From positions 4,598,501-4,662,500 of the forward strand of contig NZ_CP092489.1 of the NCBI RefSeq assembly GCF_025643335.1: DNA of 64,000 nt. The letters run 5' to 3'. The translations under genes were made by a program, and so were the position numbers. This document shows, piece after piece, positions 10,367-20,639 of this stretch (position 1 is its first letter; each line of letters opens with the position of its first letter). Source of the DNA: Endozoicomonas sp. Mp262. GTDB lineage: Bacteria > Pseudomonadota > Gammaproteobacteria > Pseudomonadales > Endozoicomonadaceae. Under the pieces are notes generated by a model that searched no databases, had not been told where the DNA came from, and worked only from the letters and a program-made list of their open reading frames with translations.

Positions 10367-11461
10367 TCACTCTTGCAGGGAACCCAACTCACCACCTTTG
10401 CCCTTACTTTTTGATTGAGTCTTATCTTTCTCATAGCCGATCTGCAACCATTTCGCAGCCGTTGCTTCAGGATCCAGTTGCAACAATAGATCTGATCTTA
10501 ATTTCTCATCAATCTTATTCTTAACAGTCGGTTGCGCACGGCCTGGGGCAGTTTGTTTTGGAACCGTCACTTTACTATCAAATGGTGCTCTAGCCATAGA
10601 TACATTAGCAAACGTAGTTTTGGAAGCAGAACCCACTCCTGCTATGTATTTCAACCAGTGATCGTATTCTTGTTGATCACATTTCACAAACACTAAACCC
10701 TGTTCTTCATCAGAATATTTATACAGAAACCTATCGGTATTGGTCGTATGATTCCAAATCCATAGTCCATCTTTAATAACACACGAATACCCCCCTTGTT
10801 GTGGATGATATACCCATTCATTCTCCAATTCTTCTACAGCTTTTTTTTCTATCTCCTTAGCACCCTTTTCATCTTCAGAACCTAATACCATCAGAGGATC
10901 CGCTGATTTATGCTTAAAATTTCCCAAGCCAGCCTTATCATCACTTTCTTGCTGCTGGTATGCAGCCATTGTATCTTCAGGATCTATACCTTGATACGCC
11001 TGTTTGACTGATTGATCAGGCTTGTCAAAAAAATCAGGGTCAAACATAAACCAATGACCAAGACAGCATCCATATATCGTCTCAGGAAAACCCTGAACAT
11101 ATGTCTCTCTACAGGTATAGTTTTTTTGATCACCTTCCTGGGAAGATTTTTCTATAAGAAGTTTCAAGCTTGAATATTGCTTTCCCTCTTTATTTTCAAA
11201 AGCTGCAATTCCAAGCTTATCCCACATCCTAACCATCCCGGTTTCACCAGGTATCCTGACAGACTGATAGTTTTTACTCGTAGCAGTACTTCGTAAATTT
11301 CCCCCTTCATACTTCATGACACCAAAAATAGCATCTTCATTTCCCTCAAAATACACCTTATAGTAGAAATCTGTAGGACCACACCAGACCACGCCAGAAA
11401 AAACAGAATACGATATTAAAATAGAAAAAAACAGATACTTCATTAGTTTTAAGCAATTCAT
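10367..11461 (-). CDS. Exported protein of unknown function
   Basis: A 364-residue protein with a convincing signal peptide: a basic start (MNCLKLMK), a hydrophobic core YLFFSILISYSVFSGVVW, and likely cleavage before GPTDFYY. The ATG at 11461 follows AGAGGG at about 7 bases. The mature part is rich in charged and aromatic residues and has several cysteines; the C-terminal ~100 residues are basic and low in complexity. I recognise no domain. It lies 50 bases after the kinase-like gene on the same strand, so the two are probably co-transcribed. It is AT-rich compared with nqr and tatD, consistent with acquired DNA. Confidence 0.75.
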   Translation of the reverse strand: MNCLKLMKYLFFSILISYSVFSGVVWCGPTDFYYKVYFEGNEDAIFGVMKYEGGNLRSTATSKNYQSVRIPGETGMVRMWDKLGIAAFENKEGKQYSSLKLLIEKSSQEGDQKNYTCRETYVQGFPETIYGCCLGHWFMFDPDFFDKPDQSVKQAYQGIDPEDTMAAYQQQESDDKAGLGNFKHKSADPLMVLGSEDEKGAKEIEKKAVEELENEWVYHPQQGGYSCVIKDGLWIWNHTTNTDRFLYKYSDEEQGLVFVKCDQQEYDHWLKYIAGVGSASKTTFANVSMARAPFDSKVTVPKQTAPGRAQPTVKNKIDEKLRSDLLLQLDPEATAAKWLQIGYEKDKTQSKSKGKGGELGSLQE

Positions 11462-11511
11462 AATAAAGCCCTCTAATTACAAAAACCCCTAACTAAAAAC
11501 TTTTATTACAT

Positions 11512-14022
11512 TTAATTCCGTCTAAAAAAAAGATTTTCCATAAAATAATTACATGACCATGGATTATAAAAACTTTCACTCTGCTCCATCATGACTTGAC
11601 CGAGAAACTCTGCCTCATCATCCAAACAGGGGCAACCACATAATTTAAAATATTCCTTGAACCCATTAGTTGCTCCCTGAGCATAAAGCCATCTATTAAA
11701 CTGGATTGCTCCATCATAGCAAAGCCTTAAGGTATCAGCTCTTGTCTTTGCTGAAGGAAGAGTATAAGGAAGCTTACCATCCCTTTGCAAAGTTGGAGGG
11801 AGCGTTCCTGTTCTCATTCTCACATACAAAATAGCTACAGCAGCAATATCTTTAAAATAACCATTATAACCCTCTTCATGTCTATCCAATACAACATCAT
11901 TATCAGTTTCTTCTGATAAAATTGGTTTTTGAACAGAAAAATATCCATGCGGGCCAATCAAACCTTGGCAAATAGCATCATCATTCTTTAACCAGTGTGA
12001 TATACCAAAATCACAAATTTTTAGTTTCCCACTATAATTAATCAACACATTCCTAGGCTTTAAATCTCGGTGTATGATATTTTTTCCATGCAAGTGACTT
12101 AATCCACACAGCAACTGGTACAAATAATTACTAGCAATTTTTCTACTAAGCATCTTGCCCTGTAATTCTTTATCAAGCGCATTACAATAACAATCCATAA
12201 TCACGACCAACTTTCTATTGCCGGAATCGAATAGAGCATCTCTTACTTTCACAACATTCTCATGTGGATCCCTTTTAATCTCGCAAACAATGTCATATTC
12301 CCTCAATAACTGATGATAATAGTGAGCCATTTTATCTTGGTTATCTTTTATTGCTTTTGGTGGAACTGAAACTCTCACCGCACAATAATCGGTATTTTCC
12401 ACATCAAGAGCTCGAAAAATATCAGACTCAACGCCTTTCCCAATTTCTTTTTCCAAAATATATTTATCTCTATAAAATTCGGGAAGTTTATCCTGCATGT
12501 TTATATTTTTCTCAATTTGCGATAGCTCTTCAAACCTCTTGTTTTTCCTATCAACTTTCACCCTTACATACTTATTACCATTTTGGTAGATTCGAACATT
12601 ATCATCAGAGTCTGAACTTAAAAACTGAGGAGCATCCCTTATTGAAGAGTCCCGTCTTAAATCACAAGATAGTGACCATTCAGAAAACATTCTTTCTAAT
12701 AGCTGTTCTTCAGATGGAGGAGAAATTAAGTGAACCTGTAACTCCCTTTGTCTTTCCTTTGAGCTGGACCAGCGAGTAGTTTGTGGAAAAATATCTATTT
12801 CTAAAGGTTTCATACTTTCCATCGATACAAGTCTAAACTTCCTACTTCTATGAAAGCAGTGATTATCCCTGTTGTAGCATGCCAACTGATACAGGCTATC
12901 TGATCTCGTATCAAGCAACTTTTCCCAAGTAATTGTTCTTGTCGTTTTATTGACATCAAATCCATATGTCTCTGATGCCCTGCCATAAATAAAACCTGCT
13001 TCATGCACTTTCTTTTGCGTTACAGCATCAACCAGTTCAACCCGTGAACTCCGACTGGCTTCCTTATCATCGAAATACTCCATCCAATCGTAATAAAAAT
13101 CCCGATCTTGACCAGTATAGTAGTTCTGGCAGACAGACAAGACAGGCCCAAAAATATCTTTTCCGCTTCCCTGTATTTCTTTAATGAGTTTATCACTTTC
13201 AAACCCACCACTACTAACTAAGGAATCCTGAGGTGCATATGGTTCTAAACCTTTAAGGAATTTATCTCCTACAATATTATAAATGAATTTTCCATCACGC
13301 TTACCTTTCCTATCGATATGTGCGGAAAAAACACATCGATCATCCAAAACAATAGCGCTATAAATTTTACCACCATGGACAACAATAGTTTTTTGATACC
13401 TGGCTCTTTTTAAACCTGAACTCTTACTATGATGTTGAATAAATGATTGGGGAAATGGGTCTTCAGACTGTGGTTTATAAGGCATTAAAACAACCCTTCC
13501 TTTCCACTCAAAAAAAAGCATTTGTATTTTTCCCATATAATTTGAGCCTGACAACTCAAAAACCTTAGCCTCTATTTTCAAAAACCCTTGCTCTACCAGT
13601 CGATGACATTCAATTGAATGATGATCAGCAAAAGATTTTCTAATAAACGAAACCCCAACATCCAGATCAACTTTCGTACCGTCAGGATCAAAACAAGGAT
13701 ACTCAATACCATAGTAATTCATGGCCAAACTTACATCTACTTTATCTACCTGCCCAACCAGCATTAACTCTAAAGTATTGAGACTATAATTTTCTTCCGG
13801 GGACTTTTCATCCCTACAATATAACGACTCTAGAACATTATCTTTTTTATCATCCACAAAAACAAGACAAGAAACACTATCCAAACCAAAAAGCCGGCCA
13901 CATAAAAAAAATAAGCTAATTATAAGCAATAATAACTTAACTATTATTTTCCTATTTAAACTTACCCTGGAGTTTAAAAAAAGAAAAAACCCACAAAAAA
14001 ACAAGCCAATAAATTCAGCCAT
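11512..14022 (-). CDS. Protein kinase-like protein with N-terminal membrane or signal segment and substituted ATP-site lysine
   Basis: An 836-residue protein. Two hydrophobic stretches (residues ~1-17 and ~27-46) suggest export or membrane anchoring. The middle (about 50-515) matches nothing I know. Residues ~523-800 form an eukaryote-like Ser/Thr kinase domain with catalytic loop HRDLKPRN (651-658) and metal-binding DFG (671-673). Two standard features are altered. The glycine loop reads GKGVESD (528-534), without the third glycine. The beta-3 lysine of the AxK motif is arginine (AVRV, R550). No clear APE motif follows DFG. It is therefore either a divergent active kinase or a pseudokinase. 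Low GC and an operon with the downstream exported protein suggest an accessory, possibly host-interaction, unit. Confidence 0.82.
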   Translation of the reverse strand: MAEFIGLFFCGFFLFLNSRVSLNRKIIVKLLLLIISLFFLCGRLFGLDSVSCLVFVDDKKDNVLESLYCRDEKSPEENYSLNTLELMLVGQVDKVDVSLAMNYYGIEYPCFDPDGTKVDLDVGVSFIRKSFADHHSIECHRLVEQGFLKIEAKVFELSGSNYMGKIQMLFFEWKGRVVLMPYKPQSEDPFPQSFIQHHSKSSGLKRARYQKTIVVHGGKIYSAIVLDDRCVFSAHIDRKGKRDGKFIYNIVGDKFLKGLEPYAPQDSLVSSGGFESDKLIKEIQGSGKDIFGPVLSVCQNYYTGQDRDFYYDWMEYFDDKEASRSSRVELVDAVTQKKVHEAGFIYGRASETYGFDVNKTTRTITWEKLLDTRSDSLYQLACYNRDNHCFHRSRKFRLVSMESMKPLEIDIFPQTTRWSSSKERQRELQVHLISPPSEEQLLERMFSEWSLSCDLRRDSSIRDAPQFLSSDSDDNVRIYQNGNKYVRVKVDRKNKRFEELSQIEKNINMQDKLPEFYRDKYILEKEIGKGVESDIFRALDVENTDYCAVRVSVPPKAIKDNQDKMAHYYHQLLREYDIVCEIKRDPHENVVKVRDALFDSGNRKLVVIMDCYCNALDKELQGKMLSRKIASNYLYQLLCGLSHLHGKNIIHRDLKPRNVLINYSGKLKICDFGISHWLKNDDAICQGLIGPHGYFSVQKPILSEETDNDVVLDRHEEGYNGYFKDIAAVAILYVRMRTGTLPPTLQRDGKLPYTLPSAKTRADTLRLCYDGAIQFNRWLYAQGATNGFKEYFKLCGCPCLDDEAEFLGQVMMEQSESFYNPWSCNYFMENLFFRRN

Positions 14023-14218
14023 ACAAAAACTCTTTGAGTATTACGAACTACTCATAAAGATCAAGTCTGGTACATATACTATTAATGTCAAAGCCTGTTT
14101 AGTGATAAATAATATCACCTATATCTTAAGATGCTATACCCTGAAAGTATCAATTAGTTCTTATTATGCTTAAGCCCAAGACAGGCTTCATGCCTGCCCT
14201 GACTCTAGAATATAAAAA

Positions 14219-14998
14219 TCACCTAGCTGCTTTTTTAAATAGCTTAAAAAAATTATTGGTCGTTTGTTCTACCAACTTATCTACCGAAATTTTTTTCAGG
14301 TCGGCAATATAATGTGCTACCTCAGCGACAAAAGCAGGTTCATTAGGCTTACCTCTGTGGGGAACAGGGGCAAGATAGGGCGCATCCGTTTCAATAAGCA
14401 TTCGATCAAGGGGTAACTGTTTTACCACATCCCTTAAGGCAGAAGCATTGCCAAAGGTCACTATTCCTGAAATAGATATCATAAAATTCATATCCATGGC
14501 CGCTTTTGCCATCTCCCGGGACTCTGTAAAACAATGCAGAACACCTGCCTGCTCCAGATCACCATGGGCACGAATAAGGCTGAGGGTATCTTCCCGGGCA
14601 TCACGGGTGTGGACAATCACCGGCAATTCTGCCCGGGCGGCAGCCTGTAGTTGTATAACAAAGCATTCCTGCTGCGCCTGTTTATTATCAGGGGAGTAAT
14701 AGTAATCCAGGCCGGTTTCACCGATGGCAATAACTTTGCTGTGCCTGGCATAGTTTAAAAGCTGGTCTATATCTGGTGCTGGTGACTTATCTTCGAGAGG
14801 ATGCACCCCTATCGAGGCATAGACGTCAGGAAACTGTTCAGCCAGCTGAATAATCTGCCCCGCATGCTCCATATCAATACCAGCACATAAGACTTTACCA
14901 ACCCCTCTTTTTCGGGCAGCAGCAAGGGCTAATTCCAGCTTTCCGTCGTATTTATCCAGCTTCAGCCGATCAAGATGGCAATGGGAATCTACCAGCAT
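14219..14998 (-). CDS. tatD: TatD-family metal-dependent hydrolase (DNase)
   Basis: A TatD-family amidohydrolase-fold enzyme; relatives have metal-dependent 3'-5' exonuclease activity. The N-terminal metal motif MLVDSHCHLDRL, the central GETGLDYYYSP and the later HCFTES and ETDAPYLAP segments are all in place. I chose the ATG at 14998 because MLVDSHCHLD is the family start; TTG codons 12 and 6 bases upstream are alternatives. About 259 residues, normal length. It ends the tmk-holB-pilZ series, an order known from Pseudomonas. Confidence 0.93.
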   Translation of the reverse strand: MLVDSHCHLDRLKLDKYDGKLELALAAARKRGVGKVLCAGIDMEHAGQIIQLAEQFPDVYASIGVHPLEDKSPAPDIDQLLNYARHSKVIAIGETGLDYYYSPDNKQAQQECFVIQLQAAARAELPVIVHTRDAREDTLSLIRAHGDLEQAGVLHCFTESREMAKAAMDMNFMISISGIVTFGNASALRDVVKQLPLDRMLIETDAPYLAPVPHRGKPNEPAFVAEVAHYIADLKKISVDKLVEQTTNNFFKLFKKAAR

Positions 14999-15088
14999 AT
15001 TCAATATCAATAACCTTGTGAGGGAAGGGTTTCAAAAGGCAGGCATCATCCCCGCTAATTCCAGCTCCGTCAATCCATCTCCCTAAAA

Positions 15089-15430
15089 CTACATGGTACT
15101 GGTTTCCCGCTCCGACTTCAGGGTTCCGGCAAGATGGGCTTCAATTTTAGTACGCACAGTATCATCCGCACTGGCAAACTGTATTCCGATACCTGCACGC
15201 TTCCTGCCCTGGGCGCCCTCGGGTGTAATCCAGACCACCCGGCCTGCCACTGGCAGAACTTCAGGATCATCCATTAGCGTTAAACGGATAAAAACCTCAT
15301 CACCCAAATGATATTTTTTGGAGGTGGGAATGAATACACCCCCTCCCTCAAGAAAAGGCATATACGATTCATAAAGAGAAACCGTATCTTTAATTGTTAG
15401 CGACAAAAAGCCCGTCATTCCTCGAGACAT
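15089..15430 (-). CDS. pilZ: PilZ-domain protein of the type IV pilus PilZ family
   Basis: A 113-residue single PilZ domain resembling the type IV pilus protein PilZ of Pseudomonas and Xanthomonas (IKDTVSLYESYMPFLEGGGVFIPT, then GDEVFIRLTLMDDPEVLPVAGRVVWITP and GIGIQF). This subfamily lacks the RxxxR motif needed for cyclic-di-GMP binding, and none is seen here. It works through partners in pilus assembly (family knowledge). Its location between holB and tatD is the conserved one, apart from an extra small membrane gene upstream. Confidence 0.9.
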   Translation of the reverse strand: MSRGMTGFLSLTIKDTVSLYESYMPFLEGGGVFIPTSKKYHLGDEVFIRLTLMDDPEVLPVAGRVVWITPEGAQGRKRAGIGIQFASADDTVRTKIEAHLAGTLKSERETSTM

Positions 15431-15442
15431 ATCCTTTTCTCC

Positions 15443-15799
15443 TCAGGTTTTATCTGGCAAAAATTGGGTCACCGTCCTTCGTATCAACTCAAACAAACAG
15501 GAACCAAGAAAGCTGGCTACAAAATCATCAAGATGAAACTCTCTTCCAGGCGCCCATAACTGTGCCACTTCAATTCCCAAGGCAATAACTGCCATTACCC
15601 CCAACCGGGTTCCTGTTGTTGATGCAGGAAAAGAAATGGCCGCAAAAAAAGACAGACCCAAAAAGGCCATAATATGCCGAAGCTTATCCCCCATGAAATC
15701 TAATGGCTGCCACGATGTAAATAAAGCATTCCACAAGACAACCATTAAAACCGCAATTAAAGCCAGGCGGGCTATATATAGCCTGTGCTGAACCTGCAT
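15443..15799 (-). CDS. Small VanZ-like membrane protein
   Basis: A 118-residue protein with about four hydrophobic segments. GDKLRHIMAFLGLSFFAAISF and the later EVAQLWAPGREFHLDDFVASFLGSCLFELI follow the VanZ-like pattern (D-K-xxH early, then E-xxQ and a DxxxN/S-like helix start). The family function is poorly defined, with links to envelope-active antibiotic tolerance. It sits between holB and pilZ, where I know of no gene in Pseudomonas. It is 28 bases from holB and 12 bases from pilZ, so it is co-transcribed with both. Confidence 0.75.
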   Translation of the reverse strand: MQVQHRLYIARLALIAVLMVVLWNALFTSWQPLDFMGDKLRHIMAFLGLSFFAAISFPASTTGTRLGVMAVIALGIEVAQLWAPGREFHLDDFVASFLGSCLFELIRRTVTQFLPDKT

Positions 15800-15827
15800 A
15801 TTGAAGTACTTATTGTTTATTATTGTC

Positions 15828-16817
15828 TTATAAAACTAACCCAAGATAGCGGCAAAAAACACCTTCAAGCACAAGCAGTGTATTCAGGTTTCCTCCTGAT
15901 AGCAGAATTTGCCTTTGCGCCACCAGCAAATCCCTCAACTCAATTAACTGCCGGATATCTGATTTACCCGCAAGATAACCAATAAGCTTAATCAGATCGT
16001 CATTTTTTATGACGCCATCTTCCCCGGATAATTTAAACTTAACACTGTCCTCCAGCCAGCTTGCCAACCACTCCAGAATCTGCACATAATCCCGACCCTG
16101 CCACTCTTTAGCCACTTCAACAGGGGTCAGTTCCCCTTTAAAAAGTGCCCCCACAGAGTCAATGAGATCCCGCCGCAGCTTTAACGTACCTTGCCCGAAA
16201 AAAGCATAGGCCAGCAGGGGAGAGCCAGAAGCCAGATTCAATAATAGCCCGGCATCCCTGGAATCATCCAGCTTATCCATCAACCAGGACAGTGCCTGTT
16301 CCTTCCCTGGGGTTGCAAAGCTCAACACCTGACACCGGCTTCTAATAGTAGGCAACATATCCGCCGCACGATGGGAAACCAGCAAAAACAGGGTTTCAGC
16401 TCCAGGCTCCTCAAGGGATTTAAGCAAAGCATTAGAGGCATTGATATTCATGGCCTCCGCCGGATTGATAATGATAATCCGGCGCCCCCCTTGCTGAGCC
16501 GTCTTTTGCGCAAAATCGTTCAGGGCCCTGACCTGACCAATCTTGATGGGCCGACCAGTCTCCTCCGGCTCAACAACCAGCAAATCCGGATGATTGCCCG
16601 CCTGAATCAGGGAACATCCTTTACAACGCTGACAGGGTTCGTTGCCATTCGCTTCACACAGCAGCATTCCGGCAAAGGCCTTGGCAAAGTGCAATTTGCC
16701 AACCCCGGAAACCCCTTTCAACAGGAAGGCATGAGCCAGAGCCCCTTGCCGAGCACTAGCCATCATCATTTGCCAGAGTTCGTCATGCCAGGGAAGAGGC
16801 TGAAAACTCACAGGCAT
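15828..16817 (-). CDS. holB: DNA polymerase III delta' subunit
   Basis: The clamp-loader stator subunit delta', 329 residues. Visible are the AAA+ segment LKGVSGVGKLHFAKAFAG (a P-loop without the usual T/S after GK, as expected for a non-hydrolysing delta'), the zinc cysteines CEANG..CQRCKGC, and sensor-region sequences LLKSLEEPGAETLFLLV and TIRSRCQ. The start overlaps the tmk stop by 10 bases, so translation is coupled. Confidence 0.95.
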   Translation of the reverse strand: MPVSFQPLPWHDELWQMMMASARQGALAHAFLLKGVSGVGKLHFAKAFAGMLLCEANGNEPCQRCKGCSLIQAGNHPDLLVVEPEETGRPIKIGQVRALNDFAQKTAQQGGRRIIIINPAEAMNINASNALLKSLEEPGAETLFLLVSHRAADMLPTIRSRCQVLSFATPGKEQALSWLMDKLDDSRDAGLLLNLASGSPLLAYAFFGQGTLKLRRDLIDSVGALFKGELTPVEVAKEWQGRDYVQILEWLASWLEDSVKFKLSGEDGVIKNDDLIKLIGYLAGKSDIRQLIELRDLLVAQRQILLSGGNLNTLLVLEGVFCRYLGLVL

Positions 16818-17437
16818 GACTCCAGATACTCTGCCAGTATCGTTTCGATCCGGACTCTGACAGATTCAATACTCTGGCTGGCATCCACCACCCTATACCG
16901 TTCTGGAAATTGCTCAGCCCTGGCAAGATAAGCCGCCCTGACACGCTTGAAGAAGTCAATATCTTCCTGCTCTATACGATCCAGCTCACCGCCCCGTCCA
17001 CGGGCCCGGGCAAGACCCAGTTCCGGCTCCAAATCCATCAACAGGGTTAAATCCGGACGACAATCTCCCTGTACCAGCTGCTCAAGAATTTCGATTCGTG
17101 AACAATCAACACCCCGTCCTCCGCCCTGATAGGCATAAGTTGCATCAGTAAAACGATCGGATAAAACCACTTTATCCTGAGCAAGGGCTGGCTTGATTTT
17201 TTCATGGAAATTCTGTGAACGGGCAGCAAACATCAGCAGCAGCTCAGTGGTATCCGCCACTGATTCCTGGTGCTTGGCCAGCAGCAGCTCCCTGATTTGC
17301 TCAGCCAACAAGGTGCCGCCCGGCTCTCTTGTTTGTTCAAACGCAATACCCTTTGCTATAAGCCATTGGCGAATAGACTCCATAGCTGTTGTTTTCCCTG
17401 CACCTTCACAACCTTCTACCGTGAGAAAAAAACCCAT
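16808..17437 (-). CDS. tmk: Thymidylate kinase
   Basis: Phosphorylates dTMP to dTDP. The start at 17437 (MGFFLTVEG) is supported by AAGGA about 6 bases upstream and by the family N-terminus. An in-frame extension to 17671 would overlap mltG and is not credible. The P-loop is GCEGAGKTT (residues 9-17), followed by TREPGGT, the DRF motif in VLSDRFTDATYAYQGGGRG, and a lid region. 209 residues is standard. It lies 13 bases downstream of mltG and overlaps holB. Confidence 0.95.
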   Translation of the reverse strand: MGFFLTVEGCEGAGKTTAMESIRQWLIAKGIAFEQTREPGGTLLAEQIRELLLAKHQESVADTTELLLMFAARSQNFHEKIKPALAQDKVVLSDRFTDATYAYQGGGRGVDCSRIEILEQLVQGDCRPDLTLLMDLEPELGLARARGRGGELDRIEQEDIDFFKRVRAAYLARAEQFPERYRVVDASQSIESVRVRIETILAEYLESCL

Positions 17438-17450
17438 GAATTTCCTTAAA

Positions 17451-18488
17451 TTAATTAACCTCAAAAGTAGAGCGATAGTCTGACCTTCGCTCACTGACCT
17501 GATACTTTCTGACCGCCTTGTTATGCTCAACCAGCGATTCTGAAAAATAATGGGTACCATCACCCTTGGCCACAAAGTACAGTGATTTCCCGTCAGCCGG
17601 ATGCAATGCCGCATTGATGGCCTCTCTCCCCGACAAGGCAATGGGTGTTGGCGGCAACCCTTTAATGACATAGGTGTTATAAGGTGTTTTCTCTCGCAGC
17701 ATACGCCGGCTTAACTGACCATCATACCGCTCACCCATTCCGTAAATAACGGTAGGATCACTTTGCAGCCGCATCCCCCTTTGCAGCCGTCTAACAAATA
17801 CACCAGCAATGGCAGGACGTTCGAAGGCTGCCCCGGTTTCCTTCTCGATAATAGAAGATAGAACCAGCGCCTCATATGCACTGTCAACGGGTAAGCCCTT
17901 GGCCCGCCCTAACCACTCCTCTTCCAGGACTTTATTCAAACGTTTATGGGCCCTGGCCAGAATCGAACGAACCGGTGCACCCGCTTCAAAAAAATAGGTA
18001 TCCGGATAAAACAGCCCTTCGGCTGCCCCGTCAATCCCCAAAGACTTGAGCAAGTCGGGAATATCCTCCCGCTTTACCGGCTCTGTCAGCTTTGGGTGGG
18101 CATTAAGCCTTTCCAGCTCTTGATAAAAGGTCTGCCCCTCCACCAGGGTGATATCGTAATAACGCACCTGCCCCTGGGTGAACATGGCCAGCAACTCCCG
18201 ACGGGAGATACCTGGCAGAATCTGATAGTCTCCGGCATGAAGGCCTCCGGCAATACCCGACAACCGCCCCATAACAGAAAACACTTCGGGATACTCCAGC
18301 ACCCCCAAAGCCTCCAGGCCTTGAGCCACTTTAGTCAGGGAATCCCCCCGCTCAATGGTAAAGTCCCGCTCAACGGTAGAGACCACCGGCTGATCCGCAT
18401 ACCAGTTGAGAGCTACCCAACCCGCCCCCATCATCAGGGCCATTGAAAATAGGCCAATGAACAAGCCAAGAAAGAATTTCTTAAGCAT
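17451..18488 (-). CDS. mltG: Endolytic murein transglycosylase MltG (YceG family)
   Basis: An inner-membrane lytic transglycosylase that cuts nascent glycan strands. 345 residues: an N-terminal helix (about 5-27), a LysM-like segment (FTIERGDSLTKVAQGLEALGV), and the catalytic YceG domain with the conserved glutamate in SSIIEKETG, then MRLQSDPTVIYG and YNTYVIKGLPPTPI. It overlaps the end of pabC by 8 bases and is followed closely by tmk. Confidence 0.95.
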   Translation of the reverse strand: MLKKFFLGLFIGLFSMALMMGAGWVALNWYADQPVVSTVERDFTIERGDSLTKVAQGLEALGVLEYPEVFSVMGRLSGIAGGLHAGDYQILPGISRRELLAMFTQGQVRYYDITLVEGQTFYQELERLNAHPKLTEPVKREDIPDLLKSLGIDGAAEGLFYPDTYFFEAGAPVRSILARAHKRLNKVLEEEWLGRAKGLPVDSAYEALVLSSIIEKETGAAFERPAIAGVFVRRLQRGMRLQSDPTVIYGMGERYDGQLSRRMLREKTPYNTYVIKGLPPTPIALSGREAINAALHPADGKSLYFVAKGDGTHYFSESLVEHNKAVRKYQVSERRSDYRSTFEVN

Positions 18489-19314
18489 TTAACACACCCG
18501 TCACTTTGTCTCTGATCACCCGGGTTATATCACCAACAGGCCAATGCCTATGATCACAGGATACAACCGGCCAAATGCCATTAACACTGTTGGCAATAAA
18601 TACTTCTCTGGCCTTATCAAGCATATCAGGGAATACATCTTTTTCCTGAACCTCCATCCCCCAATCCCGGGCTTGCTCCATGATATATTGCCGACACACT
18701 CCCGCAACACCATTCCTGACAAGCGACGGTGTAACAATAACTTCCTGATGATCAATAAAGAACAGGTTACTCATTGTTCCCTCAATAATCCGGCCCTCGA
18801 AATCCCTTAATAGCCCTTCAGCATAAGCTGCTCCCTGCCACTCTGACCTGGCTATCACCTGCTCCAGGCGATTCAGGTGCTTCAAACCGGCAAAACTGCT
18901 CTGACCGATCCTCAAATCACAAAACCGGATATTAACACCGTCAATTGCATAGTGCTTCGGATACTCCGGCAAGGCATGCAGGGACATTATTCTGCTGGCT
19001 TGACCACAGCCAGCAGCATTATAGCCTCTACCCCCACTGCCACGGGTAACAATCACTTTTAGCACAGCCTCAGTAACACCCGAAGACTCCAGGAACAGCA
19101 GGCTTTCCCTCCATACCTGCTCAACATCCAGGGTAATACCCAAGCGGCGGGCACCTGACAGAAGTCTCTGCCAGTGCAAATAGTCCAGCGTTTGCCTGCC
19201 ATTGGTAACCCGAATAGTCTCAAACAGACCATCGCCGTAAGACAAGCCACGATCAGTTATCGAAATCATTTCCGAGGGCTTGCCATTTACCCAAGAAGCC
19301 AGACTCAAAAGCAT
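18481..19314 (-). CDS. pabC: Aminodeoxychorismate lyase
   Basis: A PLP-dependent lyase that releases p-aminobenzoate for folate synthesis. Fold type IV signatures are present: DRGLSYGDGLFETIRV near the N-terminus, the PLP-lysine region FAGLKHLNRLEQVIARSEW, and EGTMSNLFFI. I start it at the ATG at 19314 (MLLSLASWVNG), 18 bases after the fabF stop, preceded by a G-rich stretch; a TTG five codons upstream is possible. About 277 residues. Genes on both sides (fabF, mltG) match the usual order. Confidence 0.92.
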   Translation of the reverse strand: MLLSLASWVNGKPSEMISITDRGLSYGDGLFETIRVTNGRQTLDYLHWQRLLSGARRLGITLDVEQVWRESLLFLESSGVTEAVLKVIVTRGSGGRGYNAAGCGQASRIMSLHALPEYPKHYAIDGVNIRFCDLRIGQSSFAGLKHLNRLEQVIARSEWQGAAYAEGLLRDFEGRIIEGTMSNLFFIDHQEVIVTPSLVRNGVAGVCRQYIMEQARDWGMEVQEKDVFPDMLDKAREVFIANSVNGIWPVVSCDHRHWPVGDITRVIRDKVTGVLNA

Positions 19315-19332
19315 CCCCCCCGTCCACAACGT

Positions 19333-20577
19333 CTAATTTTGCCTGGAAAAAACCAGTGACACATTGGTTCCCCCAAATCCAAATGAATTAGAAAGTGCAT
19401 GCCTGATATCCAGCTTCCGTGCTTCACCCGGTATATAATCCAGATCACAGCCCTCTCCGGCATTCTCCAGATTAATGGTGGGCGGAACCATAGAGTCCAT
19501 TAATGACTTGATTGTAAATACCGCTTCAACAGCCCCCGCTGCACCCAATAAATGGCCTGTCATGGATTTTGTAGAACTGACCGCAAGGGTGTCTGCATAC
19601 CGGCCAAAGACTGAGCGAATTGCCCTTGTTTCAGCCACATCACCCGCCAGGGTTGAGGTTCCATGGGCATTGATATAAGACACCTGCCCCGCATCAACCC
19701 TGGCATCCCTCAAAGCGGCATCCATGGCCCGCGCCGCACCACCACCATCTTCAAGGGGGGCCGTCATATGGTAGGCATCCGCACTCATGCCGATACCACT
19801 GAGTTCCGCATAGATTGTCGCTCCCCGCTGACGGGCATGTTCATATTCTTCAAGAACAACAATGCCTGCACCATCCCCAAGTACAAACCCGTCACGATCC
19901 CTATCCCAGGGGCGACTGGCTTTTTCCGGTTCATCATTACGGGAAGAAAGCGCCCTTGCGGCAGCAAAACCCGCCATACCCAGAGCAGAAGAGCCTTTTT
20001 CAGCACCGCCAGCCACCATCAGGTCCGCATCACCATAGGCAATGGTTCGGGCTGCCAGCGCTATAGCATGACTACCTGTAGCACAGGCTGTGGAAGTTGC
20101 GAAGTTCGGCCCCTGAAGCCGGTACTTTATGGATAACCAGCCAGCCGCCATATTAATAATCGCTGCCGGAATAAAAAAAGGTGATATCCGCCTTGGCCCC
20201 TTTTCTAACAAGGTATTATAATTTTGCTCAATGGTTGTCAGTCCACCCACTCCCGAACCAATCGCAACACCATATCGATGACTTTTAGTTTCATCAACAG
20301 CCAGCCCTGCATCTTCTATGGCCTCAATTGCAGCAGCCAGACCGTATTGAATAAACACATCCATTTTCCGAAGCTCTTTTGAATCCAGAACACCGGTTGC
20401 ATCAAATCCCTTTACAGCCCCACAGAGCCTTACATTAAAGCCGGTTGTATCGAAATGCTCGATGGTATGAATACCACTCTTGCCAGCCAGGGCAGCCTTC
20501 CAACTTGATTCAACATCCAGCCCTATAGGCGTCAAGGCTCCCAGACCTGTAACCACAACCCTTCTACGAGACAACAC
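19333..20577 (-). CDS. fabF: 3-oxoacyl-[ACP] synthase II
   Basis: A condensing enzyme of type II fatty-acid elongation, 414 residues. The active-site cysteine is C165 in STACATGSH, and the two histidines lie in NAHGTST and [10 protein letters not shown]. The start [19 protein letters not shown] is typical. It follows acpP by about 330 bases, with a strong terminator and a repeat-rich spacer between them, so it is probably transcribed partly on its own or by readthrough. Confidence 0.96.
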   Translation of the reverse strand: MLSRRRVVVTGLGALTPIGLDVESSWKAALAGKSGIHTIEHFDTTGFNVRLCGAVKGFDATGVLDSKELRKMDVFIQYGLAAAIEAIEDAGLAVDETKSHRYGVAIGSGVGGLTTIEQNYNTLLEKGPRRISPFFIPAAIINMAAGWLSIKYRLQGPNFATSTACATGSHAIALAARTIAYGDADLMVAGGAEKGSSALGMAGFAAARALSSRNDEPEKASRPWDRDRDGFVLGDGAGIVVLEEYEHARQRGATIYAELSGIGMSADAYHMTAPLEDGGGAARAMDAALRDARVDAGQVSYINAHGTSTLAGDVAETRAIRSVFGRYADTLAVSSTKSMTGHLLGAAGAVEAVFTIKSLMDSMVPPTINLENAGEGCDLDYIPGEARKLDIRHALSNSFGFGGTNVSLVFSRQN

Positions 20578-20639
20578 CGAATCTCCTGCTCAATTTTAAT
20601 AATGCCAAGCTAATATTCTAACCCTATTGATGAGCACAA

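Noticed and set aside
14182-14196. CAGGC-TTCAT-GCCTG hairpin after tatD
   Set aside because: Five-base stem without a T run on the minus strand. Not enough for a terminator call.
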